Assembly (NCBI GenBank): GCA_011800805.1
Contig: MPNW01000152.1
Span: 294,677 to 358,676 of the forward strand
DNA length: 64,000 bases
Direction of reading: 5' to 3'
Source: Hirudo medicinalis
Lineage: Eukaryota; Annelida; Clitellata; Hirudinida; Hirudinidae
Shown: in pieces, positions 34,665 through 46,955 of the stretch
Layout: the number at the start of each line of letters is the position of its first letter
Numbering within the stretch: position 1 is the stretch's first letter
The notes under the pieces: generated by a model
The model's database searches: none
What the model was told of the DNA's origin: nothing
The model's input: only the letters and a program-made list of their open reading frames with translations
Position numbers and translations under genes: made by a program

Positions 34665-37600
34665 TTAATTGATATGAGATTGCTGAAACAAAAATAATTG
34701 AACGGATCAGGCAAATTCTACAAAATGTTTGCTAATGTACACAGAGAAAAATTTGTTTTTAGTATTGTAGAGTAAACTGAAGAAATTATTTCTTTTCATT
34801 AAATCTAAAAACCCCTTACCGGCATCTCCCTCCCTCTCGTTTCAATGGGAAGGCAATAAGTAACAACTGCACATACCACACATAGAACTCCATATAAGGA
34901 GATTGCCAAATTTATGGATATCCCCATAAGAACCTAATTAAGAATAATATCAATAAAGTATAAGTGACTGCAAAATATCAAACACTAGAAACATCAAAGA
35001 CATCAGTGATGTCCTTTGTGGGGCCACCAAGAGGAGGACAAGTGCCCATAGGCCTGGAAATTTTTTTATGCCCGCCCAGGAAATAAAATTTTACAATCGT
35101 GACCTTTATTTTGCTTTTCCATTATCAAATCGACATAACACAGGGGCCCGAAATTTCTGGTGGCGGCCCTGGTCGTTCGATAGTTTACGTGAAGTGACTT
35201 GGTTATCATTCATTTTTTTTTTCAATTTCCCACCTGAGCGACAAATGGTGTTATCATGCACCCAACTCTTGCCATGGCACTGCAGCTACCCAGTCCAAAT
35301 GACCTGACAGTTGTTGGAAATACCTAAGAAAAAATAAATATTTCAAGTCTTGAAATTATTTCACCTGTTGTCATTTTCCAAACCTCTCCAGTGTAGATGT
35401 AGATGGTATTGAAGACACCGGTGATGAATGTGCGCACGCCAAACAAAAACACTGTCAATGTGGTTATGTCAGAACAAATTTGTACTAATAAATAAAATAT
35501 GCCAGCCATGAAGAAGTTCGTTGATATGACAATCTTTCTACCAAATTTGTGTATCATCACCAGATTGAGGGGAATAACTAAAAATTAAAACAAATCACAA
35601 TGGATAAAAGAATTTTAGTTTTTAAAATGATTGTCGTTAGTAATTAACATAAAAGCAATTTAATATTGCAGTTTTGTTTATGCACATGCTAATTAGTATC
35701 TCATTATGTCAGTAAGGCAACTAATTTAATATTTCGTAGACAATTTCTTAAAATACCGATGAATTCTCCAAAAGTGGTGACAATCATGCTGACATAATCA
35801 GACCACTGATGTCGTTGACATTTGCAACCCTCCTGCTTTGATCTTCTTTCTTTAAATAAAAAACTGACATTTGCATTGTAATCATGACTCAAAGGTAATT
35901 CATGTTATATTGTAAATGTACTTCATTTACATAGCTCCATATGCCTAGCATCAGAGGTGCTTCTTGTTAACTATTTATATAGTGCTCCTTCCCAAGGGCG
36001 CTTGTGGCAGTTTCCAACGCGATGCATTACGACTGTTGCCCTTGCTGCCATAAGCAGGAATGCAACCCATTCGGCCAATCTGCATGCCATTATGTTAATG
36101 CATTTCTTAAATAACATTACTAATACTTAATTTGTATGCTGCCAGAGGTGAACTGCCAGAGGCACAATTAAGCTTCAATTCTCAACTTTAGACCATCAAA
36201 GGAAGTAGATGACTGATATGACTGTTATTGTTATTATCAAGTATTACTATATTATATCACAGAAAATAGAAAGGAATGTGAATGTACAGAAGTTGTATTA
36301 AAATAATGACCCTCACCACCACAAACTCCACCCATTTCAAGAATCTCTGACTGACTGAGTATGACACCATAATAAACAAAAGCAACTCCAAACCATATGA
36401 GCAATAGTTGGATGGTGGTGCGAGCATAATCTCTGTTGAACAAATCACGCCACGACCCAGCAACAACCTACAATTATTGGGGCTGGACTAAATGTCACAA
36501 ATATCAATGGAAATGATAATCATTAAGTAAACATGAGATAGCTTAAATGAAAATAAATTAATCAAGTAATGGAATGTAAATCCTTCAAATGTGCACAGTA
36601 GCACATACATACACAATATCAATGAACTGAATGCAGAGAAATGAAGCTGTGGGTGACAAAAATTGAAAATTTGGGACATTTTTGTGATCAAGAGTCATGA
36701 AGGTCTTTTGAAATTTTCTCACTCTATGGTGGGATATGTGACACCTTATGGTGTGGAAAGGGGATATAAGAGATAAGCCGAAACATAACATTAGCAGGAA
36801 TTCACCCTTTCTGGTTATCACTTCAGATTTTTATTTGGTTCATTTTGGATTGTAAACTTTGTATGTGCATTTCATTTAACTATTTCATTATGTTTTATAT
36901 TTTTTACTTTGCTTATTTTTATGTCCTTCATGAGTAACAAATGAGGTGCTATTCCAGAAAAAAAATAAAACAAAGAAACTGTAATGAATTCAGAAATTTT
37001 GATAATTTGATTATAAATCCTAGAAAAATTAGTTTAAAACCCTTTTTACATTCTTCACATCTTTAAGTTTCCTCTAATGTAAGACAATAGTAATGGTTCC
37101 AAATCATTTTGTTATTTAGAATCAAATGTATTATGTTGTAATTCCAAAATTCCATTCTTTTTTATTGTGTTTTTCCCATGATGCTTCTTAGTCAAAGTAA
37201 ACTTGTCTTTCTGATTGTCTGCCAAAGATACACACAACATATTGCATATCACTTCATATCATTTTACATATGAATACAAATATGAAGCATTTGATAATTT
37301 AATACTTTGCCTTCTCGAAAACCAAAACTTGACCTCTTTCTTGTTCTCTCAGTCTTGCTTTCTTGCCCATACTCAAAAACATTTAATTTGTCCCACTTGA
37401 TATACTTTTATGCTGCTAAGGAAAGACACTTCCTCGACTAGACTCCCAATAAATAATTAACTATGCACTGAATAAAACTAAGCTTAAAGCTTAACAAATT
37501 ATCATTTCAACATGCTAAATAATGAAAATTAATTTGCTGTTTATTACATGATTTCATATTGCTGGTCAAATTACAACCAAATATGAAGGCTCAAAATTCA

Positions 37601-39435
37601 TGTTTGAAAAGTCATGAAAAACATGGAGCTTGTCAAGGCCACTGAGGTTTCATTATGTCAAATCTTTATTCTAATCAGTCAAATTTTTGAAAAATCTGCA
37701 AGGGCATCTGATTTTGTAAGGGTAGTCTTATTTAAAATTGTTAAATGTCTTTAAAAATAACAAACATTTGCAATATTCAGGAGAATTTCTTTTCAATATT
37801 TCTCTGCAATGCAGCATTTTTTAAATATCTGATACTCACATTTTTGTTTTGAACTAAAGTTCCACTAGGCATGTCACAACCATTGGTTTTTGCAATTTGT
37901 TTGAGTACTTTCATAACATCTTTGTTCCTACCAACACTCAGTAAATACCTGGCAGACTCTGGCAATGTCTGGAAAATGCATTCAAATATTGAATAATATC
38001 ATAGTTGTCATAGATTGGAAAATTATTAACTCAAAATATAAATTTATGAATAGCAAAGATACCCATATAGTCAATAGTGTTATCAAGCTTGGAAGAGCTG
38101 AAACAACAACCAGGACCTTCCATCCAAGAGTTGGAATAATCAAATAAGCCATCAATATTTCAAACAAGGCTCCTGAAGACCAGGAAATCTTCAAATAAAT
38201 GAAATTTCAGTATGTTTTATTTCAGAATCCCCGTGAAAATGTTTATTGATCTAGTCATAAATATTTATTCATTTAGAAATCTAACTCACATTCGTTAAAG
38301 TGAGAACTTGAGCTCGGCAGTTTGAAGGCATGTATTCACAGAGTAAAGTGAAGCTAAGCATTTTCTTTTCATCAGCATTAAATTGGTCAAATTGTCAACA
38401 AATTTTAAACAACACTAACGACTGAACTGCTCCTCCAAAGCCAAAGCCAACAAGACATCGAAGAATGATGATCCACCAAAAATTAGGGCTTTTGGCAGTC
38501 AGCACTCCATAGTATAACACAAATGCTGCTGCTATTTTCATAATCTGTCATGAAAGCAAATGGTTGAAGCAGGAGCAATTGAACATAACATGACTACTAC
38601 TATTAAATGTTTATTTTTAATTTACAACAAAATATTATTAATGATTCATTTCTGATAATTGAATGCAGGATGCACAGGATGTGATGAATAATTTATGAAA
38701 GCACTTCCAACAACGTAATTATTAATCGTGGGTGCAAACAAAAATTGTGTAAAAGTTTCACTGCTGGAGAAAATATTTCATGTGCCACTTTTTGTAATAT
38801 ATTTTATGAATATAACAATAATTAAAAATCAATAACAGGAAAATCTTACTGGAATCCTTCCAAATTTATCTGAATAATACCCCCACAATGCTGAACCAAT
38901 AAACATTCCAACAAATACAATCTGTAACATATAAATTTAATTTCTATGGATAAAGATGGGATTAAATTGAAATTTTGCAACAATAAATAAAGTGATCACT
39001 TATTAAAAATTCTATTTGCCTCCAAAGTCAGAATTTTATTGTAGCATAACAAAAATATAAACCGTTGTTATGCAAGCAACTTGCCAATCCTCTAATTTCC
39101 AATCACATCTGAGTTCTGGAGACAAAACTGAAAGCAGCATCATTTCTAAGGCATCTGTTGCCTAAACACATAACAATAGTATGAAAAATTAATACATATC
39201 CACAAAACACCCAAGATTTCATTACAGAAAAAAGACCACATATGGCTATCAACTTTAACTGGAATTTGCCAAATCCCAGCATGTCAATAGCTTCTTCAAC
39301 AGTGAACTGATTTAATGTTCCATTTTCTATGAGTTTTGTAGATTCTAAAATAAGTTCATCTAATTCACATAATATCATTTCAAATTCATTTAAAATTGAA
39401 CTTTGCTTTATTATATGTGTTGCTGAAAGATGCAT
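34665..39435 (-). CDS. SVOP: SVOP-type major facilitator transporter
   Basis: Synaptic vesicle 2-related proteins are 12-helix MFS carriers, some on synaptic vesicles; substrates are not settled. Thirteen exons: 39435-39226, 39161-39063, 38921-38850, 38544-38420, 38353-38290, 38188-38063, 37968-37840, 36467-36317, 35849-35757, 35577-35384, 35323-35234, 34933-34820, 34682-34665; every phase matches, 494 aa. Signatures: [19 protein letters not shown] and [14 protein letters not shown] in helix 1; [14 protein letters not shown], the MFS D-R loop after helix 2; [33 protein letters not shown] after helix 8; [31 protein letters not shown]. The last exon encodes only QSHIN and the stop. Introns hold a hAT MITE (35019-35171) and a repeat (35918-36125). 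Upstream exons before 39435 cannot be excluded. Confidence 0.93.
35011..35179 (-). mobile_element. hAT-type MITE, copy 1
   Basis: Element 35019-35171 in reverse orientation to the copies at 46527 and 52686, with 8-base flanks GTCCTTTG and GTCGTTCG (6 of 8 identical). Ends follow CAGGGCCGCC / GGTGGCCCCA; the inside shares GAAATTTCGGGCC and GATAATGGAAAAGCAAAA. It lies in an SVOP intron. Confidence 0.75.
35918..36125 (+). repeat. ATAGCGCCAT-type interspersed repeat, copy 2
   Basis: CATATGCCTAGCATCAGAGG, then GCGCTTGTGGCAG, ATTACGACTGTT and GCAACCCATTCGGCCAA align in order with 46956-47140. Intronic in SVOP. Confidence 0.65.
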
Positions 39436-39532
39436 ATGTTCACCTTAAAAATTGACTCAGTCGACCGTAAGCCAATATGACATGATCATATATATATATT
39501 CTTGACGAAATATAACACATAAATCATATTCT

Positions 39533-39791
39533 TCAATCATGTTCGATAGCGTTTATTAGTCCATATAATATTCGGCCATGTAACAAACCCTCGTGATTAT
39601 CCAAGAAATACGAGTCTTCGCCGAACTCATCTGGAGAATCCTCGTGAAGTTTGTGCCTATTACTGCATGATTGTTCATTACCACATTGGTCAGCATCAAG
39701 AGACATCCCAAGTCCGCCCAGATAACAATTAGGTTTAACGTGGGCGACTACAACAGGTATCAGGTAAGGCGCTGTTGAACTCGTTGGATGA
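39533..39791 (-). CDS. candidate 3'-terminal exon, unidentified
   Basis: After a possible acceptor (TTGTTAG) the minus strand is open for 86 codons, with low-repeat, charged sequence (VKPNCYLGGLGMSLDADQ, HEDSPDEFGEDSYFLDNH, LYGLINAIEHD) and a stop at 39533. It lies just upstream of the SVOP start on the same strand. I do not recognise it and found no partner exon; chance cannot be ruled out. Confidence 0.3.
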
Positions 39792-41043
39792 CTAACAATT
39801 TCAAAATCAATTCAAAATCACGGACTCTGATTAGATTAACCTATGAAGTTGTCAGGACGACACTAAGAAATCATAATTTAACACATCGACACAAATATCC
39901 CAGATTCTATTTATAATTTAAATAACCCATCACTACTTAATCGTCATGTTTAGCGCACTGACGCTTCCTACGTCTGGAATATGGGGCTAATAAGCCTCGA
40001 GACGTAAGAATAAAAGCTAAGTCCGAAAGCCGGAATAAACACAACGTTTATTCATTGGTGTTACTCGTGAGAGTCCTGCGCTCAAAAGTGAATTTTGGGG
40101 AATGACTTAATTGCCGATCGATTGCTTTAACACATCTCATGTCACATTAAGATTTACGCCCAGTACGTCAATTAGGTCTCATAAATATAGAGCAAAATGT
40201 TGCTGCATTAAATCATAACACTCCTTTCAAAACGGGAATTAAAATGCGAGAATGAGTTCAATCACTTCGTCAAAGAATAAGTTCTTTTCGCAGGCGATTC
40301 ATTGTTGCTGTCAGACGCGCCAATTATTGTTGTAACTATTATAATTATCAATTACGCGGCTATAACGAGAAGTCGCTGGCATTATTCAAATCAATTGTGC
40401 ATTACGTTTGACAGGAAGAGTTGCGTTATTTTCCCGAACTGTTCAATTAGTTATCCGTTGGTATCGACCCCTTCGAACCAGAAGTGTCCAAACATTGCGG
40501 GCGGAGTTTCAGGAAAAAATTCAACAAAGGTTAAGACCACACTACAAGTTCAACATCACTTTGCTAAATACCCTAACAAAAGTAGTCCTGCACTCCCACA
40601 TGATCTTTAAAGAATTCCATGCCTAAGCCTCCAAAATGCCAAAAATTTAATACATCATGCTATACCATCCTTTTACCTCTATTTTTTATCTTTTGTTTTA
40701 CTTCTGACACAATTTGCCAAGCACAAGCATCTACAACACTCATCTTGTCCTGCCATCGCCCAACAGCTCAGACTCTCAAAAACAAACCTGCTGCTAGATA
40801 CAAGTCACAGAAGATAGACCCTTGTCAACCTTGCACCACAAAAGAAATGGGGTGTCATTTGAGCATTATATCATATCAAGCCAAATTTCAACTCAGCAAG
40901 GTCAGCCCCAGTTAATCATCAGTGGATTACAACATGTGACCAACGTGCTCAGATTTATATTTTAGAGGCACTTTTATCAAAATCAACAAATTCTGTCAGA
41001 GAAACACAATTTTCCAAAAGACTGTCAGAGAATACCAATGGAG
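39792..41043. other. no identified gene
   Basis: Overlapping plus-strand open frames at 40302-40626 (one with RAEFQEKIQQRLRPHYKFN) and 40619-40915 carry no family signature I know. Otherwise AT-rich. Confidence 0.3.
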
Positions 41044-42000
41044 TTACTCGTTACTATTAACTTGCTGAATCAGTGTGATGTTGTCTCCCTTAAGGAGGAT
41101 CTTGCCTAAAAATGCATAAAAAAACCATGTCAAATCAAGAAAGCCTCTAAAACATTCAAGAATATTCCAACCAAGACTCTTCCTAGTTTTCAATTTGAGA
41201 TGGATTTCTTCAGCCTCATCCAGGATCAGATTCATGTATTCATCAAATCCCTTCAAGAATGAACAAATATAATGTAATGTAATTAATTTGACAATGCTAA
41301 TGACAAATCATTTTCAATTCTGTCTTTCACAATTTCTTACGCTAAGAATCATCATCATCATCATTAAAAATAATTAACGGAATTCTCCTGCTAATATAAA
41401 ATGGCGGAGACTTAGGTAGTCATTTGATGCCCAGGACAATACTAACACAAATGCATTTGCTTATTTTAACAAAACTTGTTTAAATGAAAGTATTGAGCCA
41501 TCATAACATAACATAACACAATATCAAATGTAATAAGTTAAAGCATTCTGATCCATTGCTTCAAACTCTGAAAAATTATTGAAGTCTGCAACTGCTTCCA
41601 ATCTAGTCACAATTATTTTGCACCAAAAACAATTATGAATAAATCCAGCAATACTACTATCATGTAATAACATTTACCAGTTATTTAAAATGCTTAGCAA
41701 ATGTTGAAAATAAGATTTTCTTGATAATCTAAAAAATTACAAGCTCCAATCTGCCACAAGAATTTGATATAACTTATTGAGCATTCAGACTCAATGACTT
41801 GATATTTAAAAAAATCTCTCAATTAGATATTGACTCATTTCAAATTAAGTATCAAACTTACAATAATGCAACCTTCAATTCTCAAATTTGTCTGTTCATA
41901 CAGCCAAACTTGGATGCGAGATCTCTGTAAAATTATGCCATTGTCAGACATCTTCATTAATTTTGAAATAGCTTAATAATCACTCACATTTTGAAGATAT
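41044..42000 (-). CDS. SNRPE: small nuclear ribonucleoprotein SmE, 5' exon missing
   Basis: SmE is one of the seven Sm-ring proteins of spliceosomal snRNPs. Exons found: a 13-base microexon 42000-41988 (completing R, then YLQN), 41924-41862 ([19 protein letters not shown]), 41250-41172 ([20 protein letters not shown], then KTRKSLG) and 41105-41044 ([19 protein letters not shown] and stop), all in phase; one intron is only 66 bases. These are the Sm1 end and whole Sm2 motif (the KGDNITLI signature). The first ~35 residues (expected to end ...FR before YLQN) were not found between 42000 and 44690, a stretch that contains retroelement sequence and the N at 43001, so the first exon may be missing from the assembly or lie unrecognised. 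Confidence 0.85.
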
Positions 42001-42853
42001 CTGAAAATGAGGTTCTAATCACGGAGTTAAGGAATTTAATCACTTTTAATTTAATCACAAAATACAATAAAAATTTATGGGCTTTATTCGAGTTATCATG
42101 TAAAAAAAATCATATTCAATCAACAATTAAAAAATCATTTGAGACTATTAAGTCCGTCTCAGATACTTCTACTCATTACACTACAATTATATCTGCAAAA
42201 GTAAAATCCATTTCTGAATCTAGTAAAGGATACGATAGGTTGAACCATCACTTTCGTGACTTTCTGAGTCCCTTGATAGGCCATCTTCCAATTTTGAGAT
42301 TACTGCGCAAGAACGATAATCCAACAATCCAAAGCAAGCCTAGAACATAAAATTCTCCCATTTGCATATTTTTATTTTCAAAAGTTCTAAAATATATAAT
42401 CCAATTTTAATAATTTTAATAATTTTAATAATTTAGTTATTAAATAATATAATTTAAATAATTGTTAATTTATAAATCACCAAAATCTATTCGCTCTCGT
42501 GTTCTATTACTTCATTTCAACAGTACATTGAATTTTACAGACATTTGAGATAGTTTACTAGATATAAAATCTACTATTAATTACGAACTTGAAAACGAGG
42601 CTTATTACGGCTTATATAATCAATGCGACACTTTAAAAAAAGATGCTTTACTTTTGAATCAAGCTAGTATATTTTTTAATTTTCGGATGTTAACAACTGT
42701 CCTCCCTCCACTAGATAAAACATATTTAGAAGCAGCGGGATCCAGCCAATATCACCTCCTTTATCATGAAATTAATTTTGACTTAATAAATATCCTCCCC
42801 TGGAAGATCTAGCAAAGCTATCGATAGCTAGCTCGTAACACATAAATGGTCAG
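42001..42853 (+). other. two unidentified plus-strand open frames
   Basis: Frame 1 (to 42350) contains ITELRNLITFNLITKYNKN and FRDFLSPLIGHLPILRLLR; frame 2 (about 42553-42813) contains YYGLYNQCDTLKKDALLLNQ and MLTTVLPPLDKTYLEAAG. Both have ordinary protein-like composition, are separated by ~200 AT-rich bases, and overlap or follow SNRPE on the other strand. I could not assign a family; a retroelement gag or a gene fragment are both possible. Confidence 0.3.
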
Positions 42854-42859
42854 ACCCCA

Positions 42860-43228
42860 CCTCGATAAGCCTTCCGAGGCTGTGTGGACCACATCGTAAG
42901 ACTGACGCAGGATATAGCCGCATCCTCAACCAAGAAGCAGATGACTCTTGGAGTCTTCCTGGACTTGGAAAAAGCCTTCGACATGGTTTGGAGAGAGGGG
43001 NGCTCAGCAATCCAGCAAGTGTGGACCTCATTTTCAGGTGGATTTGCAAAAATCGGATTAATTTAATTTAAATAGCTAATATTATTATGATATTATTATT
43101 TAACCCCTTACAACTATTATTAATCTAACACTTATTATTTTCATTACAATAACTAACACTAATTAACAAGTCCAAATCATCTTAGTTATGCAACGGACTT
43201 TAATCAAATAAATAAATAAATAAATAAA
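42860..43228 (+). mobile_element. LINE reverse transcriptase scrap and LINE 3' tail
   Basis: 42868-42999 reads DHIVRLTQDIA and LGVFLDLEKAFDMVWREG, the first catalytic aspartate block of a LINE reverse transcriptase, cut by the N at 43001. 43178-43228 is the tail CATCTTAGTTATGCAACGG, ACTTTAATC, then tandem AAATA/ATAA units, shared with 22923-22962. Whether both belong to one element is unclear because of the gap. Confidence 0.65.
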
Positions 43229-43400
43229 CTCGATAAGCCTTAAATACACACAAGCGACTTGGCCATAGTGCTCCCTCCGGATCTAATGGTTAAGACTTCT
43301 TTTCTCATATTGGCAGCACGAACTCTAATCGCGTTTGGTGGGTACACCGTCCTATTCATCCAGTTTTGCAACGGACGCTAATCTACAACAACATTGCCTG
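43229..43400 (+). repeat. further copy of the ATGCAACGGAC tail with a different head
   Basis: ATCTAATGGTTAAGAC near 43280 looks like a tRNA-type A-box region and the end, TTTTGCAACGGACGCTAATC (43363-43382), is a diverged form of the tail at 22930 and 43186. No good B box. Confidence 0.35.
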
Positions 43401-44283
43401 GCCATGACTATTCTTAAACCTGGAAAGTGTTTGACTCTATGATAATGAATCTTTGACTCTAATCTGTAAGAGGTGGTTGAGACATATCGCAGCAATCAAT
43501 GCAATGCGGCCTAACATTTTCTCTTCTCAGGTTCTCAAATTGAACCTGGTTAGTTACATTGAAAACAATAAGATGTCGAAATCAGTGGCTCACAAAGAAA
43601 TTTTTTCGGGGGAAGGGTTTGATTTTTGAATACCATTCTTGGTCTACCAATTATCTACCAATAATTTTGGTAGAACAAAACCAAAGAATTAAAGTTTTCA
43701 GATCAGATGGTAATAAACTTTGGAGTCTCACCAGAATGATTTCGTATTTTGAAAATCTTTTCTGAAAAGTTTACAGAAAAGAATCTATGAATGGAATATC
43801 ATAAATTTCTATTATACTTATGACTGTTCATTAAAATATTCATCGTTGACATCTGCTTGATGAGAACCTAAAAATTAATTATTTGTTCCATATTTTGTCT
43901 GAGATGTTGAAAGTTCATTTATTGATTTTATACTGAATAGGATTACATTAATTATATAATTTTAAAACAAATTTACTTTATTCCTTCAAAACTTGATCAC
44001 ATTCTGGTTGAATTTTGCGATTTTTTCCAACAAAATCAAAAATGTCGAGCCGACTTTTCGCTATATTTAAATTAGTAGTTAATAATAAGTTGACTGCTAT
44101 ACTACACTGCTACAACAAATCCCTTCTAGGACGACCAAAAGCCATAAATATAGAATTCTACGTGTATTTAATTATTATTGACGAGTTCTATTGTATCGGA
44201 GCTAATAATATTTGTTAAATATCGATAATTAAAATCACTTAATAAACTATTTTATTGTTATTTAAAAATTTTGGGGAGTGATT
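43401..44283. other. no gene seen
   Basis: AT-rich sequence with short frames (43559-43765, 44015-44218) lacking any signature. Confidence 0.4.
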
Positions 44284-44378
44284 AGAACCACAATCCACCT
44301 CCCTTGGGTGCACCTCTGGCCGAAATAATCTGGGCCGCGAAAGCGTTGTTTAAACGGACCTTAGTAACTTTTACAACA
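44284..44378 (-). CDS. candidate 3'-terminal exon, unidentified
   Basis: Minus-strand frame after a possible acceptor (TTGTAAAAG): VRLNNAFAAQIISARGAPKG, then GGLWF and a stop near 44284. Composition is protein-like and less AT-rich than its surroundings, but I do not recognise it and no partner exon was found. Confidence 0.25.
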
Positions 44379-44693
44379 ATTACCTAGGAATCTCGGAATG
44401 CTTGAGATTTGTTAACTAATGAAAAGCGTCATGTTGTAATAAGATGTAATGAAAGGCCATTTATCATATGGGTTTTTTGAGTATCTCCAACAAATCAATA
44501 AATTGATTTTAACAATTTCCTGGTCATCAATGACAAACGAGGCTTTACAAGCAGAAATATTTGTTCGTTAAAGCAACGCAACACATTCTAATACATTTAC
44601 ATGTGATTCATTAGACATTTCTAACTTCTCAAACAATATAAATATTCATCATTCATAGAATCATAACTTTACAAAGTCATAAATATCTTGACA

Positions 44694-45874
44694 TCACCAA
44701 ATGCTATTTATGAAATCATCCATTTCATGCAAATATTCACTACGTAAAGCTTCAATTCTTTCTTGGGACCTGAGAAGAATGTCATTGGCCAATGTCCGTA
44801 TATTCGTTTCGTCTTCTTCATTGTCTACAAAGTTTTGAATTACATATTTACTTGATAAACTTAGAGTTATATTATTGACATTAAAATACCTGAAAGCTGT
44901 TCCTGAATATCTACTAATTCTCTGTCATTTATTTTAGTTAAATGTGGCAAATATGTACACAATTCTCTATAAAATAGAACATTCACAAAAGTTTGGTATG
45001 GCCTACTAATAATTAAAAGATATTCAATTAATAGCTGTCTGCTTAACATAAAATAAAAATTTACTCATTACTGGGCACTCCACAACCATTATTCTTCAGG
45101 TTTAGAATTTGAATATATTTTGGCAAGCAACCTAAAATAAGTAAATTACATTTTAAAGACTGTTAAATGAATAGTAACTAATTTCATCCAACCTGGATTT
45201 ATGGAGTTTATCTTGTTATTTGATAAATCCAAAAATAGCAAGCTTTTCAATGAACTTATGTCACAGACCTTTTCAATCAAATTGAAAGATAAGCAAAGGA
45301 ACATAAGATTTGGTAAGCCACATTTAATTAAAGGGTTCAAGTCCACAATGCAGTTCTGCCATTGGAATAAATTCGAAATTAACTTATTAAATTATTAAAA
45401 ATTAAATTAAATTAATTTAATCACAAAACAATCCTCACATGTTGTAAGTACAAATGTGTTACATTAGGACCAAGTATATCCAATCCTTTTATGCTATGCA
45501 AATTTTCTCTGTCGAGCCTTATACTTGTCAATTCATCCATACAATTTTCGCTATCAAGAAATAAATAAAAGATATGAAATTCAATAGACCAAGCTATCCA
45601 ACTTAAGAAAAATGATAATGTATTAATTTATAAATATCTAAAACTTCGCCAAACAAATCATTCAGTGACGCAAATTACTTTAATATTAACAAAATAGAAC
45701 AAATACCAAATAAAAATAAAGTTAGCAAAGAAACTGACACAATAATTTACTTAAGTGTTAAAATAATCGTCGCCGCCTTAATCATCAATCTCCCACGTTT
45801 AATTACCATGCTTCTTTACTCTCTGACGAAACAAAATGTCTCCTCTTTAATAGATCAAGCGTTAATTCGACCAT
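44694..45874 (-). CDS. LRRC46: leucine-rich repeat protein LRRC46
   Basis: LRRC46 is a cilium/sperm-flagellum associated LRR protein. Six exons, 45874-45807, 45550-45439, 45355-45193, 45131-45065, 44966-44890, 44824-44694, all in phase, 205 aa. After an N-terminal helix (LDLLKRRHFVSSES) come SDS22-like repeats: MDELTSIRLDRENLHSIKGL, VTHLYLQHNCIVDLNPL, PNLMFLCLSFNLIEKV, LLFLDLSNNKINSI, IQILNLKNNGCGV, then the LRR cap ELCTYLPHLTKINDRELVD and an acidic helical tail ending SIW. The RLDRE and LNL..N.C signatures plus the short length fit LRRC46 better than other SDS22-type proteins; vertebrate forms have a longer C-terminal tail. Confidence 0.85.
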
Positions 45875-46229
45875 GTTAAAATAAGCAATCCTCGCCACCG
45901 TGATTCTAGATGTCAAGGTTCTATAGAAACCATATATACATGAACATTTAAGATTCTATTGACTTAATCGATCTAATATATATATATATTTATAAATTTG
46001 AAAGTTCGAAATTTAATAGTTTAAAATATTTTGCAAAAACTACAATGGTAACAATATTCATCATTTATAATAATTAGACAATTTTCGATTTGGTACGGTT
46101 TGGAAGCCATTTGAAAGCTTGTTCAGCAAGAGAAGATGCAAAAAGGCTGGACATGATATAAGTTTTCCCCTGAAGCATATGCCTTAACGTCATTAGTAAA
46201 AAATAAAAAATAGATCAAGAAAAAGGATT
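45875..46229. promoter_or_regulatory. LRRC46 upstream region
   Basis: No gene seen. Contains a short TATATATATATATT run at about 45976. Presumed LRRC46 promoter region. Confidence 0.3.
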
Positions 46230-46500
46230 TACATTGATAACACATAGATTTACATTGTTAACACATAACGATAACGAACGATACAGAGTTTGATTAGAGT
46301 GGCGTATGTTCAACAGAACTTCAAGACCACTAATGTAGAGGGAAGCTTTCTCTGAAGAGGAAGATTTTGAGGGCAGAGTGAAATCCGGCTGAATCAGTGT
46401 TGGTAATCGAGGGGGGGTCTATTCCAGATCCGTGGGCCAACAGCATCTACAGACCTGCCATCCAGTGTCGCACGTCGGGATGATTTGACGTAGATAATAA
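46230..46500 (-). mobile_element. LINE 3' end, same family as 21906-22033
   Basis: Minus strand: the R.WN block as VGPRIWNR, then LKIFLFRES in a shifted frame, then GGTCTTGAAGTTCTG and ACATACGCCACTCTAA, matching the 3' UTR at 21960-21995. It ends in two ~21-base repeats of GATTTACATTG.TAACACATA. Confidence 0.55.
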
Positions 46501-46518
46501 AGAGCGGAGAGTCCAATA

Positions 46519-46675
46519 TTGAGCCCCAGAGCCACCGACAGAAATTTCGGACCCCACGGGCTCCTATGTTACGTCAATGTGTTAATGGAAAAACAAAACA
46601 AGGTTTTAAAATGCGGGCGGGTCCCTTAGCACTTGTTCCCCTCTCCCCCCTCCTCTCGGGGGCTCTGTCGAGCCC
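46519..46675 (+). mobile_element. hAT-type MITE, copy 2
   Basis: Element 46527-46667 with ends CAGAGCCACC / GGGGGCTCTG and 8-base flanks TTGAGCCC and TCGAGCCC (7 of 8 identical). Shares CGACAGAAATTTCGG and TTAATGGAAAAACAAAA with the other copies. Confidence 0.8.
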
Positions 46676-46955
46676 TGAGGCGCCACATCAGATCCCCAAA
46701 CTCATATCTGTGGTTACAAAATTCAATTAACATGACATAACATTAATTTGTAGTGGTTTAAGAAGACTAATGTCTGTGCGATAAAGCACTCAATTGTCAA
46801 ATAATTCATAAACCAAATTATCATTTGTCCTCGCAGTTTATAGTAATTTAGATTAGCAAGAAAACTAAAAAAACGGCGTCAAAAATTTAAATATACATTT
46901 ATAACATTTACTTAATAACTTAACTTAATGACTACTTAATAACTAACACATAACT

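Noticed and set aside
43001..43001. biological gap or frameshift in the reverse transcriptase
   Set aside because: The N marks an assembly join, so the break in the frame cannot be interpreted.
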